A stretch of 64,000 nt of DNA, taken from Congeria kusceri (lineage: Eukaryota > Mollusca > Bivalvia > Myida > Dreissenidae). Made by a program: the position numbers and the translations under genes. The stretch spans positions 125,001 through 189,000 of the forward strand of contig JAPFQT010000154.1 in NCBI GenBank assembly GCA_027627225.1, given 5' to 3'. The notes below the pieces were generated by a model. The model was not told the DNA's origin. It ran no database searches and worked only from the letters and a program-made list of their open reading frames with translations. Of the stretch, positions 20,801 through 31,400 are shown in pieces. Position 1 is the first letter of the stretch, and every line of letters starts with the position of its first letter.

Positions 20801-22791
20801 AAACCCCCTGTGCACCCGTCCATATGGAAATTTTATGTAAAATCTGAAATTCAACGTGTTTTTTATGCAAAAATGTGGGGTTTCATCAGCAAAACTGGGT
20901 GTATCTACCCACAAATTAGGTTTTTGGGAACACTGGAACTCTTACATTGCGAAGTTAAGTGCGAAACTATTGTATCTGATATAGAAATGTTAAGCAGATA
21001 CAAAGGTTTCGTGCTCAACTCTCGATGCATTGTGCAGAGTTCAGTCAGATTCAGGGGTTAACTCTTACACATTAATTAGATTCAGCTTCTATTTGTCTCC
21101 TTTATTTCTTTTAAGATTAATAGGAAAATGTGAATTTGTGTTTATTTTTGTGAAAAGGCGACATATAGGGGTTACTTTTCGTGGTGGCGGCGGCGGCCTT
21201 TTCAGTTTGCGCAGACAATAACTTTAGAAGTTTTTATGCTATTATTTTGAAACTTTATGTAAGTGTTAGAGGGCATACAGGTAAAGTTTGATTTAATTTC
21301 TCTTATCGTACTCGAGTTATGCCCCTTGTTTTTTAAAATCATTCAAATAAGGTTTGTGCAGACAATAACTTAAAAAGTTTTTTGTTCAATCATTATGAAA
21401 CTTTATGGAAGTGTTTATAGGCATAAAAGGAAGGTCAAGTTGGGCTTTTTGCGTAATTGCTCATATTGTACTTGAGTAATGCCCCGTCAGGCGACACATC
21501 CGACTCTCGGAGTTCTAGTTGATAGTTTGTTTTTATTTGACCGACAGGTATAGGTGTAGACACTCACGTCCATCGCATCTCCAACCGACTGGGGTGGGTG
21601 AGGAAGCCAACCAAACATCCTGAGGAGACTCGTAAAGCTTTGGAGGATTGGTTGCCAAGGTAACAGTATATAGTTATTTCAAAGGTGTTTTGGGAACAGT
21701 ACAAACTGCCCTTGATTTATATAAAATTAGCCTTTTTAGCAGTTTCTGCTCTCATATTACGTATTAATAATAGTTCATACCCATTGTTTACTAGAATGCG
21801 GCTCTTTTGTGATCGACCTAGCTTAAGACATTTCAGTTTGATTTTTTTTTTAAAGCATGCGCATATTTCAAGTGAGTGTGAGGGCATGTTTAGGGTTCGT
21901 ACGGATCTGGAAGTCATGGAAAATGGGCTTTGTCTGGACAAAATCATGGAATCTTGATAATTTGGATTTTATCATGGAAACATCATGTAATATTAAAAAA
22001 ATTGTTGAGGAAAGTTAAAAAGTATCCTTGAATATGCCTGTAAGTGCATAAAAATGTTCATATCTATTTGAATATACGTGTAATTTTAAAAACACAAAAT
22101 AAAATCAAGCGAATAATGATGGACATATAGGATCTGACACGAGTTGTCATTTCATAGCATATTTTATTAAACAAGTTAAGGAATTTTGTTAGTAAGCGAG
22201 CCTTTGGGGGTGTTAGTAAGCGAGCCTTTGGGGGTGTTAGTAAGCGAGCCTTTGGCGAGCTTACTAACGAATTTCCTGGACGAGTTTAATAAAATATGGT
22301 ATAAAATGACAATGAGTGTCAGATCTTTCTTATCACATGCTTTTAAACGGAACAAAAATCTTCTAATTTTACCAAAACATGTTGATAAATCCAAAAAGTT
22401 GTGTACTGACGTGATGTCATTTCATGTTGACGACGTCATTTCACCAAAATAACGTCATCCGATTGGTCACTCAAAGAATATGTAGCCAATGAAAACGCTC
22501 AAGATAGCAATATTCGTAATGTTTGTATTACACGGGAAACAATGTATAGTATGATAAATTTTGATTTGAACAGTTTGTATGAACCCTGGCATGAATTTAC
22601 GTCTGAAAGCAGGACAGTTATGCAGTTATCTGATGCCTGCCCTCCACTGCAGGGACTACTGGCAAGACATCAACCACCTGCTGGTCGGGTTTGGTCAGCA
22701 GACGTGCCTGCCCGTCAGGCCAAGGTGTGGGGACTGTCTCAATGTCAACGTCTGCCCAGCAGCCCAAATAGTACCGAAGAAAAAACATTGA
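14808..22791 (+). CDS. NTHL1: NTHL1, endonuclease III-like DNA glycosylase (3' part, four exons)
   Basis: NTHL1 is a bifunctional base-excision-repair enzyme. It removes oxidised pyrimidines (for example thymine glycol) from nuclear and mitochondrial DNA and cuts the strand by beta-elimination. Four exons (14808-14897, 19973-20126, 21548-21659, 22653-22791) join in consistent phase (0, 1, 2) and give 164 residues plus a TGA stop. They include the helix-hairpin-helix LPGVGPKMA with the catalytic lysine, the VDTHVHR motif with the catalytic aspartate, and the C-x6-C-x2-C-x5-C ligands of the [4Fe-4S] cluster. The N-terminal half (about 140-150 residues in mammals, including the LSSQTKD region) is not visible upstream. 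The first intron is 5.1 kb and holds a 2.35-kb minisatellite. The gene converges on ABCG2, whose stop is 2.46 kb away. Confidence 0.95.
14942..17291. repeat. 45-bp minisatellite, about 52 copies, in NTHL1 intron
   Basis: The unit is GTTCAGTAGTGAGCTAGAG plus CTCGCCTGGGTTTG plus TACCTCAACCAT, with very few variants (C/T at the third position, T/G in TTTGTACC/TTTGGACC, AACAATG/AACCATG). Each unit carries the small inverted repeat GAGCT-AG-AGCTC. The last six units (17041-17291) are all of the TTTGGACC type, a sign of local homogenisation. The minus strand stays open for 848 codons only because the unit length is divisible by three and the copies are nearly identical. Confidence 0.97.
17292..17737. 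other. unassigned NTHL1 intron sequence
   Basis: AT-rich, with short repeats of CTCGCAA/TGCGAG near 17360-17420. I see no gene. Confidence 0.45.
17738..18800. repeat. dispersed element with about 150-bp tandem units (orientation A)
   Basis: Units contain GGAGCATAACTCCATTAGTA, TCAAATGAAACTTCATATAA, AGAGGACAATGAGAGGAAGTG, AAGGACCATAACTCTTTCTT and TATGGAGTTATTGCCCTTTG, about six times. The left end is TTATGCCTCCGAAGGGAACT...GTCCGTCCGTCACGCTTC. The right end holds GGCATACGTCATA...GTGACAAGCCTTG. The same element lies in reverse orientation at 26237-27690. Confidence 0.85.
18801..19440. other. unassigned NTHL1 intron sequence
   Basis: I see no gene or clear repeat. Confidence 0.4.
19441..19815. 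repeat. dispersed repeat with two about 180-bp tandem copies
   Basis: Both copies carry AACTAGATTT(T)ACC(T)GTTTC, ACTTACACAGTTGTT, TTATTCC...CATAATACCTAAC and CACTTTGACCTTGAC. It starts with GGAGGCATATAG, typical of the bivalve families with CCTCC...GGAGG ends. Confidence 0.65.
19973..20126 (+). CDS. NTHL1: NTHL1 exon with helix-hairpin-helix
   Basis: Acceptor TTTCATTTCCAG|AGAAAGG; donor GAAG|GTTGGG (phase 1). It encodes [20 protein letters not shown], then [20 protein letters not shown] and the helix after it. The lysine of GVGPKMA is the Schiff-base residue of the family. Partial copies of its upstream flank and its 3' end lie in the following intron at 20398-20764. Confidence 0.95.
20398..20764 (+). 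pseudogene. decayed partial duplicate of the NTHL1 HhH exon region
   Basis: The segment 20398-20486 resembles the intron just before the exon (19868-19958; CATTCCAAT, GGAAAAATTAA, AATAAGAAAAAAAA and CACTGT in the same order). The segment 20716-20764 resembles the exon's 3' end (20093-20138; GAAATGTG and CTGGAACAAGAC). The exon body between them is missing, and the donor has changed from GAAG|GT to GAAG|GA, so the copy is dead. Confidence 0.6.
21155..21520. repeat. dispersed repeat with two about 140-bp tandem copies
   Basis: Both copies share TTTG(C/T)GCAGACAATAACTT, TATGAAACTTTATG-type and CTCGAGTTATGCCCC-type blocks. It starts ATATAGGGGTTACTTTTCG and ends with GACACATCCGACTCTCGGAG, known to me from mollusc genomes. 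Confidence 0.65.
21548..21659 (+). CDS. NTHL1: NTHL1 exon with VDTHVHR catalytic motif
   Basis: Acceptor GACCGACAG; donor CCAAG|GTAACA (phase 2). It encodes [17 protein letters not shown], then [19 protein letters not shown]. The aspartate of VDTHVHR is the general acid/base residue of the endonuclease III family. Confidence 0.96.
22131..22325. mobile_element. fold-back MITE with a 24-bp repeat inside
   Basis: The left arm GATCTGACAC...GTTAGTAAGC is mirrored by the right arm GCTTACTAAC...GTGTCAGATC, about 65 bp each with small differences. Between the arms TTAGTAAGCGAGCCTTTGGG occurs three times (about 22189-22257). Confidence 0.75.
22653..22791 (+). CDS. NTHL1: NTHL1 last exon with [4Fe-4S] ligands
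   Basis: Acceptor CTCCACTGCAG; it completes AGG and reads [17 protein letters not shown], then [11 protein letters not shown] and LNVNVC. These supply the four cluster cysteines in C-x6-C-x2-C-x5-C spacing. It ends [11 protein letters not shown] and TGA at 22789-22791, with a basic tail. Confidence 0.96.
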
Positions 22792-23052
22792 ATCAGGAAC
22801 AACTCTGTATACAGCATGCTTATTATTTTGTTACTTGTATCTTGCCATGGTGTCATGTGAACATTTGTGTCTTGACCTGGATTTGACTATATAAACTTCA
22901 GCCATCTCCATTCTCATTAACAGGTATGGACAGTCGGTCGTCATTTATTATTGACATGTTGTTTAGATGCTCCTTGTTTTTATACTGTGTTGCAAAACAG
23001 AAAAGCCGATTTAAATGTATTGCTGAGGGGATAATCAATTGGCTGAAAATAG
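22792..23052. other. NTHL1 downstream region
   Basis: This probably contains the 3' UTR. I see no unambiguous polyadenylation signal that I would assign. Confidence 0.4.
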
Positions 23053-23172
23053 CGGGATAGTCTGTTAATAAACACAACAATATCGGATAGTCTGTTAATA
23101 AACACAACAATATCGGATAGTCTGTTAATAAACACAACAATATCGGATAGTCTGTTAATAAACACAACAATA
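23053..23172. repeat. 30-bp minisatellite, 4 copies
   Basis: The unit is CGGATAGTCTGTTAATAAAC plus ACAACAATAT, nearly identical four times. Confidence 0.92.
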
Positions 23173-23744
23173 ATTTGTAAACATTTCTGTTATCGAATGT
23201 AGTCGGTTTAAATGCACGAGAGAATCGTTATAAAAATGGACCAATCGATACAGGAAACCATTTAAATATTGATGATTGCAACATGTTTATAAACAAAAAA
23301 TCCGGATTCCCCCTATTTTCAGTAGATGGTTTATCACCTCTTTATCAACTAAATTAAAAAATACTTTAGTATGCTTTGATTTACGCTGATTTACCTGTAT
23401 CATTTGTCCATGTTTATAACGATTCTCACTTGCATTTAGACGAACAGTACTACGAAGTTTTGCAACACAATTATATTATAATAACAAACAAACTAATCAA
23501 TTGAATATGTGTATAATTCTTAACATATGTCACATGTTGTAACAAAGAAAAAGAGAAGAATACATCACAGAACTCTGTTTGGATAAAACCTTTAAAAAAA
23601 GCAAATCAACCAGATGCAAATAAAGCATGCCTATAGGCGCTTCGTTGTTTAATAAATAAAAAATATTCCTAGTTCCTATATTATATATACTGGGTATATA
23701 TAAACATACACAAGGAAGCTCACTCTTCACTTTCAATCGTAACA
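23173..23744. other. unassigned intergenic sequence
   Basis: AT-rich sequence in which I see no gene. Confidence 0.45.
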
Positions 23745-23856
23745 GAAGTCAATTGACTGGTTTCGTTGTGTATAACCTTTTCATGTTTGGTTCCGAAATC
23801 TACATAGTGCATGCAGCCTGACTGGGCACTTCTTGATAAACCAGTCAATTGACGTT
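23745..23856. repeat. inverted repeat (possible MITE core)
   Basis: GAAGTCAATTGACTGGTTT (23745-23763) pairs with AAACCAGTCAATTGACGTT (23838-23856). The flanks TATAAACATACAC and GTGTATTTATAT are weakly symmetrical, so the real element may extend to about 23695-23890. Confidence 0.5.
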
Positions 23857-24689
23857 GGTTATGAGAAGACAATAGTGAGTGTATTTATATGCACAGACTA
23901 GGAATTTGTGTTTATGTTCAACAACAAATCACCTATAAGCATGCCATGTAAATCTCATTGCTGATATGTCACCAAATCTGTAAAGCTATCATGATTGTCA
24001 AACGCTATGGCACTGACTTCTGTCATGGTGCTCACATACACTCTTCATAACATTTAAACGAACTGTACAGTTTAACGAAATACCAACTTACAGTCATTGT
24101 TAACACAGATGACCTGCCATGCATGAAAATAAATGAGGTAATAAGTTCTGATATACAAAATGCAAGTATAAAAAGTAAACAGTAAGTACATGTACATGGA
24201 ATGTCTCTTGTCACAAATAGCAAATCTGCATATTGATGTACTGAGCATTTCAATTTCCAGAATAACACACAGTAAAAGCCTAATACATGTGGTGGCAGCC
24301 ACTTGCAATATGTTACTTAACAATGGCAAGAACTATTATTATGACAAAAATTTAAGTGATTAAAATCAAACAAAATGCAAAGTTAAAAACATACAAGATA
24401 CACACATAAAAATGTTTATATTAAATACATTGTATCTGCATACTGGGACTATTGATAGGCATTTGGTTTGACATACAAATATATGTAAATGTAAGTCTAG
24501 TTTGTACAAAAACTGCATTAAAAACACAAGCATTAGTTTGCTCATGACCAGAACCCATTCTCGCTAAAATACACTATGTTTCTTCATCGACCGTGGAATA
24601 ACTCGCTAGCAAGATGTTGTACTATTAATGAGACATCTCATTGGTTCCGTGGCAAAAACTGTGAACAATTCAACCAATGAGACAGTGCC

Positions 24690-24930
24690 TTATTGAAACA
24701 GTTTGGGAGAAGTTCAAAGATGGCTGAGACCATCGATTTAAATAAATTATTGTTTGCGTTAGTGAATTTCAAATATATTTAAATACATTTTTTCTGTAGG
24801 CGATAGTGAATTTCAGATGGATACTTTAGAACAATTGTTGTTAAGTTCAAAGATTGCTGAGCCCATGAATTTAGATAAATTTTTCTGTAGGCGTAAGTGA
24901 ATTTCAGATAGATACTTTAGAACAATTATG
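24690..24930. repeat. two diverged copies of about 110 bp
   Basis: TTTTTCTGTAGGCG, AGTGAATTTCAGAT and GATACTTTAGAACAATT occur twice, each preceded by AAGTTCAAAGATGGCTGAG or a close relative. Confidence 0.65.
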
Positions 24931-24983
24931 TTCATGTCAGTTTCGACAGTTGGAAAAAGTTTGTGTTAACAAGCATTTCAACC

Positions 24984-25053
24984 AGCGTGGTGTGACAGAA
25001 ATGACGTGTGGTGTGACAGAAATGACGTGTGGTGTGACAGAAATGACGTGTAA
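24984..25053. repeat. 21-bp tandem repeat, 3 copies
   Basis: GTGGTGTGACAGAAATGAC with a GT link, three times. Confidence 0.85.
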
Positions 25054-25110
25054 TTTCGTTGGTCAGCAGGTGGCTCATCAATCATGAAAAAATACTTTTG
25101 ATAGTTACTT

Positions 25111-25158
25111 CACCCACGGTAGATAATGTAGTCATAGCATAATATATACCGTGGGTTC
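25111..25158. repeat. short hairpin
   Basis: ACCCACGGTA and TACCGTGGGT form an inverted repeat around an AT-rich loop, about 100 bp downstream of the ABCG2 stop codon. Confidence 0.5.
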
Positions 25159-25251
25159 CCGACGCTGGGTTTGCTTGGCATTTTTTCACACCTTACAACA
25201 TTTATGTCAAATGTAAGTGATTGCTCCTGATGATCGTGTTCTCTCCGCTGG

Positions 25252-25402
25252 TTAGCGTAGCTTGTTCATGAAGCGTAGACGTAGGTAGGCAAGGATTAGG
25301 AACCCAAATGACATGATGAACAGCGCCACGTAGTTCACCCACAGATCCCAGGCTGAACTGTAGGCAATGTCTTGGAATTCAAGGTACTGGTTGCCTGTTG
25401 TA
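25252..25402 (-). CDS. ABCG2: ABCG2 last exon (TM6 and C-terminus)
   Basis: The acceptor CATTTGCAG leads into a T that completes a Cys codon split from the previous exon. It encodes TTGNQYLEFQDIAYS, then the aromatic SAWDLWVNYVAL entry to TM6 and AYLRLRFMNKLR, with TAA at 25252-25254. Confidence 0.96.
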
Positions 25403-28400
25403 CTGCAAATGAAGATGCGAAACAATTAGTCAAAAAGGTCCTGAAATAAACATTATGCAGTTAAAAGCCAGAAGGTGTCATCAGCATATGTGCAAAGAAG
25501 GCTGATGGCCCGTTTTGGGTTTCAAGGGACAATATTTAAGCATGAAACACATTTTTACACACGAGAGCTGTGGTTTGAAACCTGCTGCAGCAGCATTTTA
25601 ATGTCCCTACAAAGTGGGAGGCATTAAGCATTGCACTTATCCGTCCGTACCTCCCAAATTTTTGTGGACTCAACTCCTCTTTAATGGCTGGGTGGATTTT
25701 GCTCACAGCTGAACAACCTTAATGTGTAGGTAATCGTAAATGAAGGAATTTTCGCTGCGACCAATTTTGGCAGAATTATGGCCCTTTGAAATTTTTTCCA
25801 CTATATATACTTCAAGAAATTTGTGGACTCAACTCCTCTTTAACGGGGGTTGATTTGGCTCAAACTTTCACAGCTGAACAACCTTAATGTGTAGGTGATG
25901 GTAAAGGAAGGATTTTGGCTGCCCCAATTTTGGCAGAATTATGGCCCTTTTACATTTTTTCCGCTATACAGTAAACTCCGCTTATAACAATATTGAGCGG
26001 ACCATAGAATGTATATCGCTATATCCGAATATCGTTACATCTGTAAATAGGCAACCAAGAGCATGGACATAAATGGATATAACAGAGATGCAAAACCACC
26101 AATTCCATATACACATTTAATTAGATCTATGTAAAATGGAAACGAGAGCTGTTTGTAAAACAGTTATGCCCCCTATAGGTTAAAAGCAATCTTTAAAATA
26201 TCAAGTTTGGATGAAAACTGTTGGACATAAGAAGCAACAAGGCTTGTCACAGGATGTGACGTATGCCCCCGAAGCGTATGCTTGTCAGAGGAAGGCAACA
26301 CAATGTCAGTTACATGTTGGCAAAAATGACACTTCCTACAAGAGGAGTTATGGTCCTTGTACTCTGCACTTCCTTCCAACATCCTCTATCAATATATGTG
26401 GTTTTATTTTAAATCACTTCAATACTAATGGAGTTAACTGAAGGGCAATAACTCCATAAATATTGTAGAAAGAGTTATGGTCCTTGTACTCTGCTCTTTC
26501 TCTCGATGTGCTCTATCAATATATATGGTGTTATTTTAAATTCCTTCAATACTGTGGTAGTAGTTATTGTCTGCAAAAAAAACAAAGGGCAATAACTCCA
26601 TAAATATTGAAGAATGAGTTATGGTCCTTGAACTCTGCACTTCCTCTCCACGTCCTCTATCAATGTATGTGGTTTTATTTAAAAATCCCTTCACTACTAG
26701 TGTATCAATATATGTGGTTTTATTTAAAAATCCCTTCAATACTAATGGAGTTATGCTCTGCACAAAACAATAAACAAAAGGCAATAACTCCATAAATATT
26801 GAAGAAAGAGTGATGGTCCTGTACTCAGCACTTCCTGTCATTGTCCTCTATCATTATATGAAGTTTCATTTCAATTCCTTCAATACTAATGGAGTTATGC
26901 TTCGCACACAAAAATTAAACAATGGGCAAAAACTCTGTAATATTGAAGAAATAGTTATGGTCCTTGAACTCAGCATTTCCTCCCATTGTCCACTACCATT
27001 CTATGAAGTTTCATTCTAATGGTAGTATGCTCTGCACAATAAAATTAATGCTGCGCACAAAAAATAAAACAAAGGGCAATAACTCTATAAATATTGAAGA
27101 AAGAGTTGTCATTCTTGTACTCTGCACTTCCTCTCATTGTTCTCTATCATTTTACAAAGTTCCATTTGGATTATGTCAATACTAATAGAGTAATTCTCTG
27201 CACAAGAAAATTAAACAAAGGGCAATAACTCCATAAATATTGAAGAAAGAGTTATGGTCCTTGTGCTCTGCTCTTCCTCTCATTGTCCTCTATCATTATA
27301 TGAAGTTTCATTTGAATGCCTTAAATACTAATGGAGTAATGCTCTGAACAAGAAAATTAATGCATCACATAAGGAAATAAAACAAAGGGCAATAACTCCG
27401 TAAATATTGAAGAAAGCGTTGTGGTCCTTGTGCTCTGCACTTCCTCTCATTGTCCTCTATCATTATATGAAGTTTCATTTGAATCCCTTCAATACTAATG
27501 GTGTTATGCTCTGCACACGAAAATAAAACAAAGGGCAATAACTCTGTAAATAAATAGGCACTTCCTCTCATTGTCCTCTATCATTATATTAAGTTTTATT
27601 TGAATCCCTTCAATAATGATAAAGTTATGCTCCGCACAAGAAGCGTGATGGACGGACAATGTGTTTACTAGGGAACTTCGGGGGCATAAAAAATAAAAAA
27701 ATGCAATCAGTTTATGGCAAATTAATATATAAATATTCCGGTTAACAATCAAAGATCACCTCAATGATTTCTTTTTTTACAGCATGTGTACACGTATATA
27801 ACGTCCTAATAATGTTAAATAATGATGATTGCGCGTCATGTTATTTAATACTGCCAGAAGCAACCAATGGTCATTGAACTGATATCAAACTCTAAAAGGA
27901 TCAATCACCCCCAAAGCCAATTTTAATTGATTATCACATCACTGATTATTCAATAAGGCTGACCGTATACCTGATTACTCCACCTGATTACCCAGAGCAT
28001 TGTTTTTCACACTTGATACAGACTCAATATATCGAAATAAAAGTGGAATATTTGCGCCTGGGCCATGAAAACAACATTGTTATACCGAAACTTTGTTACA
28101 TGCGATATCGTTACCGATGTTATATCAATTGAAATGTTGAAATGAAGGGATTAGGCCGGGACCTAGGACTCAGCATCGTTGTATGCGATATATCGCTATA
28201 AGCGATATCGTTACAAGTGGAGTTCACTGTATACTTCATGAAATTTTGTGGAGTGAACTCATCTTTAACGGCTGGGCAGATTTCGCTCAAACTTTCACAG
28301 CTGAACAACCTTAATGTGTAGGTGATCGTTACGGAAGGAATTTTGGTTGCAACTAATTTTGGCAGAATTATGGCCCTTTGTCTTTTTTCCACCATAGAAT

Positions 28401-31400
28401 TATATGAAAAAAATTTGTAAAGGCAAAAATTAGTGTTGGCGACACGCTCTTTGTCTGTGTCCAAACATGCATCGTGCGGGCATCTGTGTCTGAGACACAA
28501 CTAGTTTTCTCAAGGCTGGTGAGACTGTCCATTTAAACACATGAACATTACCAAACTTATTTTGCAAAACGATGATAGTGCGATTGCGTAAAAGTTAAGC
28601 TAAAAAGGAGGTACGGGTACTAGGCTTCAGTGCAACAAAAATATGAGAACGATTCATTAATGGCATCCTTCGCTAGCAATGGTAGTATCATTGTTTATAA
28701 AAAGAGCTGTCTCAGGACTTTGTCAGAGTTATGGGCTTTTGTCAATGACCTTACATAGTGACCAAGAAGACGTGTGAAGTTTCAATTGATTAGCTGTTGT
28801 AGTTACAGAGATATGTACTTGCACGCAAACATTAACCTCAATATTTCTTAGTACAAAAGGGGCATAATTCAGCCTATCACAGTTATGGGCCCTGGCCAGT
28901 GACCTTATATGATGATCCTGAAGACATGTGTGAAGTTTAAAAGAATATCTGTAGTAGATATAGAGATATGGACTTGTTGCACGCAAACTTTAACCAGAAT
29001 TTTCTAAGTACAAAAAGGGGCACATTCTGTTAAATTGCAGGTCAGAGTTATGGGCCTTGGTAAGTAACCTTATATAATGACCTCGAAGACATGTGTGAAG
29101 TTTCAATTGAATATCTGTAGTATATATAGAAATATAAACTTGCTGCACGCAAACCTTAACCAGAGCATTATGCCAATGCTGACGAGCGGGTGAGTGGAAT
29201 AGCTCTGACTTTTCAGTTAACACGTGATGGCTTAAAATAATTTGAATAAAAAACATAGAAACTGGAGTAATTGTGAGGAGTAAAACAAAATGTCCTGGTT
29301 GACCAGGTGCTGTATTTGCCCCAGGGCTACATTTTAGATCTGAAGCATCACTTTTAATTTTAAACAGGACCACAAGGCATTGCACAAATAAAAGACGTAG
29401 GTCTTCTTTTTTTATTTAAGTAGTTATATATAAGATTTTAAGTTTTTTCCTATTTATGTCAAAAAACTAATTTTCAACACCCAGGGAGGCCATTTTTTAG
29501 CAAAAGGGCAATATTTTAACAAATTTAGTATAGGAATACACGGAAATGCTACATACCAAATATCAAAGGCATAGGCCCTGTACGGGGGGGTTATTGTTTA
29601 GCCCAAGGGGCAACTTCTGAGCAATATTGGTAGAGGACTATAAGGTGATGCTACATGCCTAATATCAAAGCTGTAGGCATTGTAGATTCAGACAAGAAGA
29701 ATTTCGAAGTTTTTTCCTACGCATGTCAATAGAAACAATTTGAGCCTGGTATGAGGTCTTCTAAATCCGCCTATGACTTACCAGTTGCCATCATCAAGTG
29801 TCAAGTCCTTCAACTCATTAATGCTTAGAGCCTGAAAAAGGAAATAACAGTATCTGGAATTGCATGTGTACTTGCATGTCGGTGTTTTTTTCAAAACAAG
29901 AAGGGGCTATCAAAGTGCCCAAGGGACATGGATATCTATTCTGAAATACCCTTAAATGTCTATTTATAATGAAGTTCATTTGCGGTTGAAGCAGGTGCGA
30001 CCCTTTTATTGGAGGGCTTAAGTTTTACTTGCTTTGTTCACATGCAGTTTCTAATGATCAACAGTCAAATAATCTTAAAATCAAAAGCATGTTTATTGCG
30101 TAAAGCAAGCATTCCGCAGGGATGTGATTCTTCCTTCTTTCTTTGGCATTATAAAATGCATTTACAGATTGCGCTTACATTTGCTGGACATTACATTTAC
30201 ATTTTGGTGAACTTACATTTTGGTGAACCCTTGAGGGGTATAGTGTATTTTGCTCTCCACAAATGTTTCTGAAAACACACCCCTGATTGAGTTAATCAAC
30301 ATATATCTAAGCTGTTACATTAATTAATGGATACAAAAGGTTACCTGCAAACTGTAGCGGAATATACTGAGGTACTTGATCCACTCCAGGAAGTTGGGAA
30401 TGGTGTCCAGATTGACCAGCAACCCACTGAACACCTGCCAATACACAGTATCGGACATTATCACCTGGCTAGCACAGACAGTATCATCTGTATCTCTATC
30501 AAAAGCATGTCGCTTGCACGGACAGTATCAACTTGTATCTCATCAATATTGTGTCGCTTGCACGGACAGTATCAACTTGTATCTCATCAAATCAATATCA
30601 TGTCGCTTGCACGGACAGTATCAATTTGTATCTCATCAATATCATGTCGCTTGCACAGACAGAGTATCAACTTGTATCTCATCAATATCGTGTCGCTTAC
30701 ATGGACAGTATCAACTTGTATCTCATGGGTATCATAACACTTACACGGACAGTATCAACTTGTATCTCATCGATATCGTCATTTGCACGGACAGTATCAC
30801 TCGTATCTCATCAGTATCATCAGGCTTACAGGGACAGTATCAACTCGTATCTCGTCAATATCATGACGCTTGCACGGACAGTATCAACTCGTATCTCGTC
30901 AATATCGTGTCGCTTGCACTGACAGTATAAACTCGTATCTCATCGGTACCATGACGCTTACACGGACAGTATCAACTCGTATCTCATCGGTACCATGACG
31001 CTTACACGGACAGTATCAACTCGTATCTCATCGGTACCATGACGCTTGCACGGACAGTATCAACTCGTATCTCGTCAATATCGTGTCGCTCGCACTGACA
31101 GTATCAACTCGTATCTCATCGGTACCATGACGCTTGCATGGACAGTATCAACTCGTATCTCGTCAATATCATGTCGCTTGCACTGACAGTATCAACTTGT
31201 ATCTCATCGGTATCATGTCGCTTACACGGACAGTATCAACCTGTATCTCATCAGTATCATGTCGCTGACACGGACAGTATCATCTCGTATCTCATCGGTA
31301 CCATGATGCTTACACGGACAGTATCAACCTGTATCTCATCAATATCATGTCGCTTACACGGACAGTATCAACTCGTATCTCATCAGTATTGTATCACTTG

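Larger units (their letters stand above)
25590..28510. mobile_element. dispersed tandem-unit repeat, split by insertions
   Basis: It starts GTGGGAGGCATTAAGCATTG, then units with TTTGTGGACTCAACTCCTCT, CAGCTGAACAACCTTAATGT and TTGGCAGAATTATGGCCCTT at about 25660, 25820 and, after a 2.25-kb interruption, 28245-28390. The interruption is the element at 25979-28229. Confidence 0.75.

Noticed and set aside
20732..21061. 109-codon frame near the NTHL1 exon copy
   Set aside because: It starts inside the decayed exon duplicate in a different frame from NTHL1 and shows no domain.
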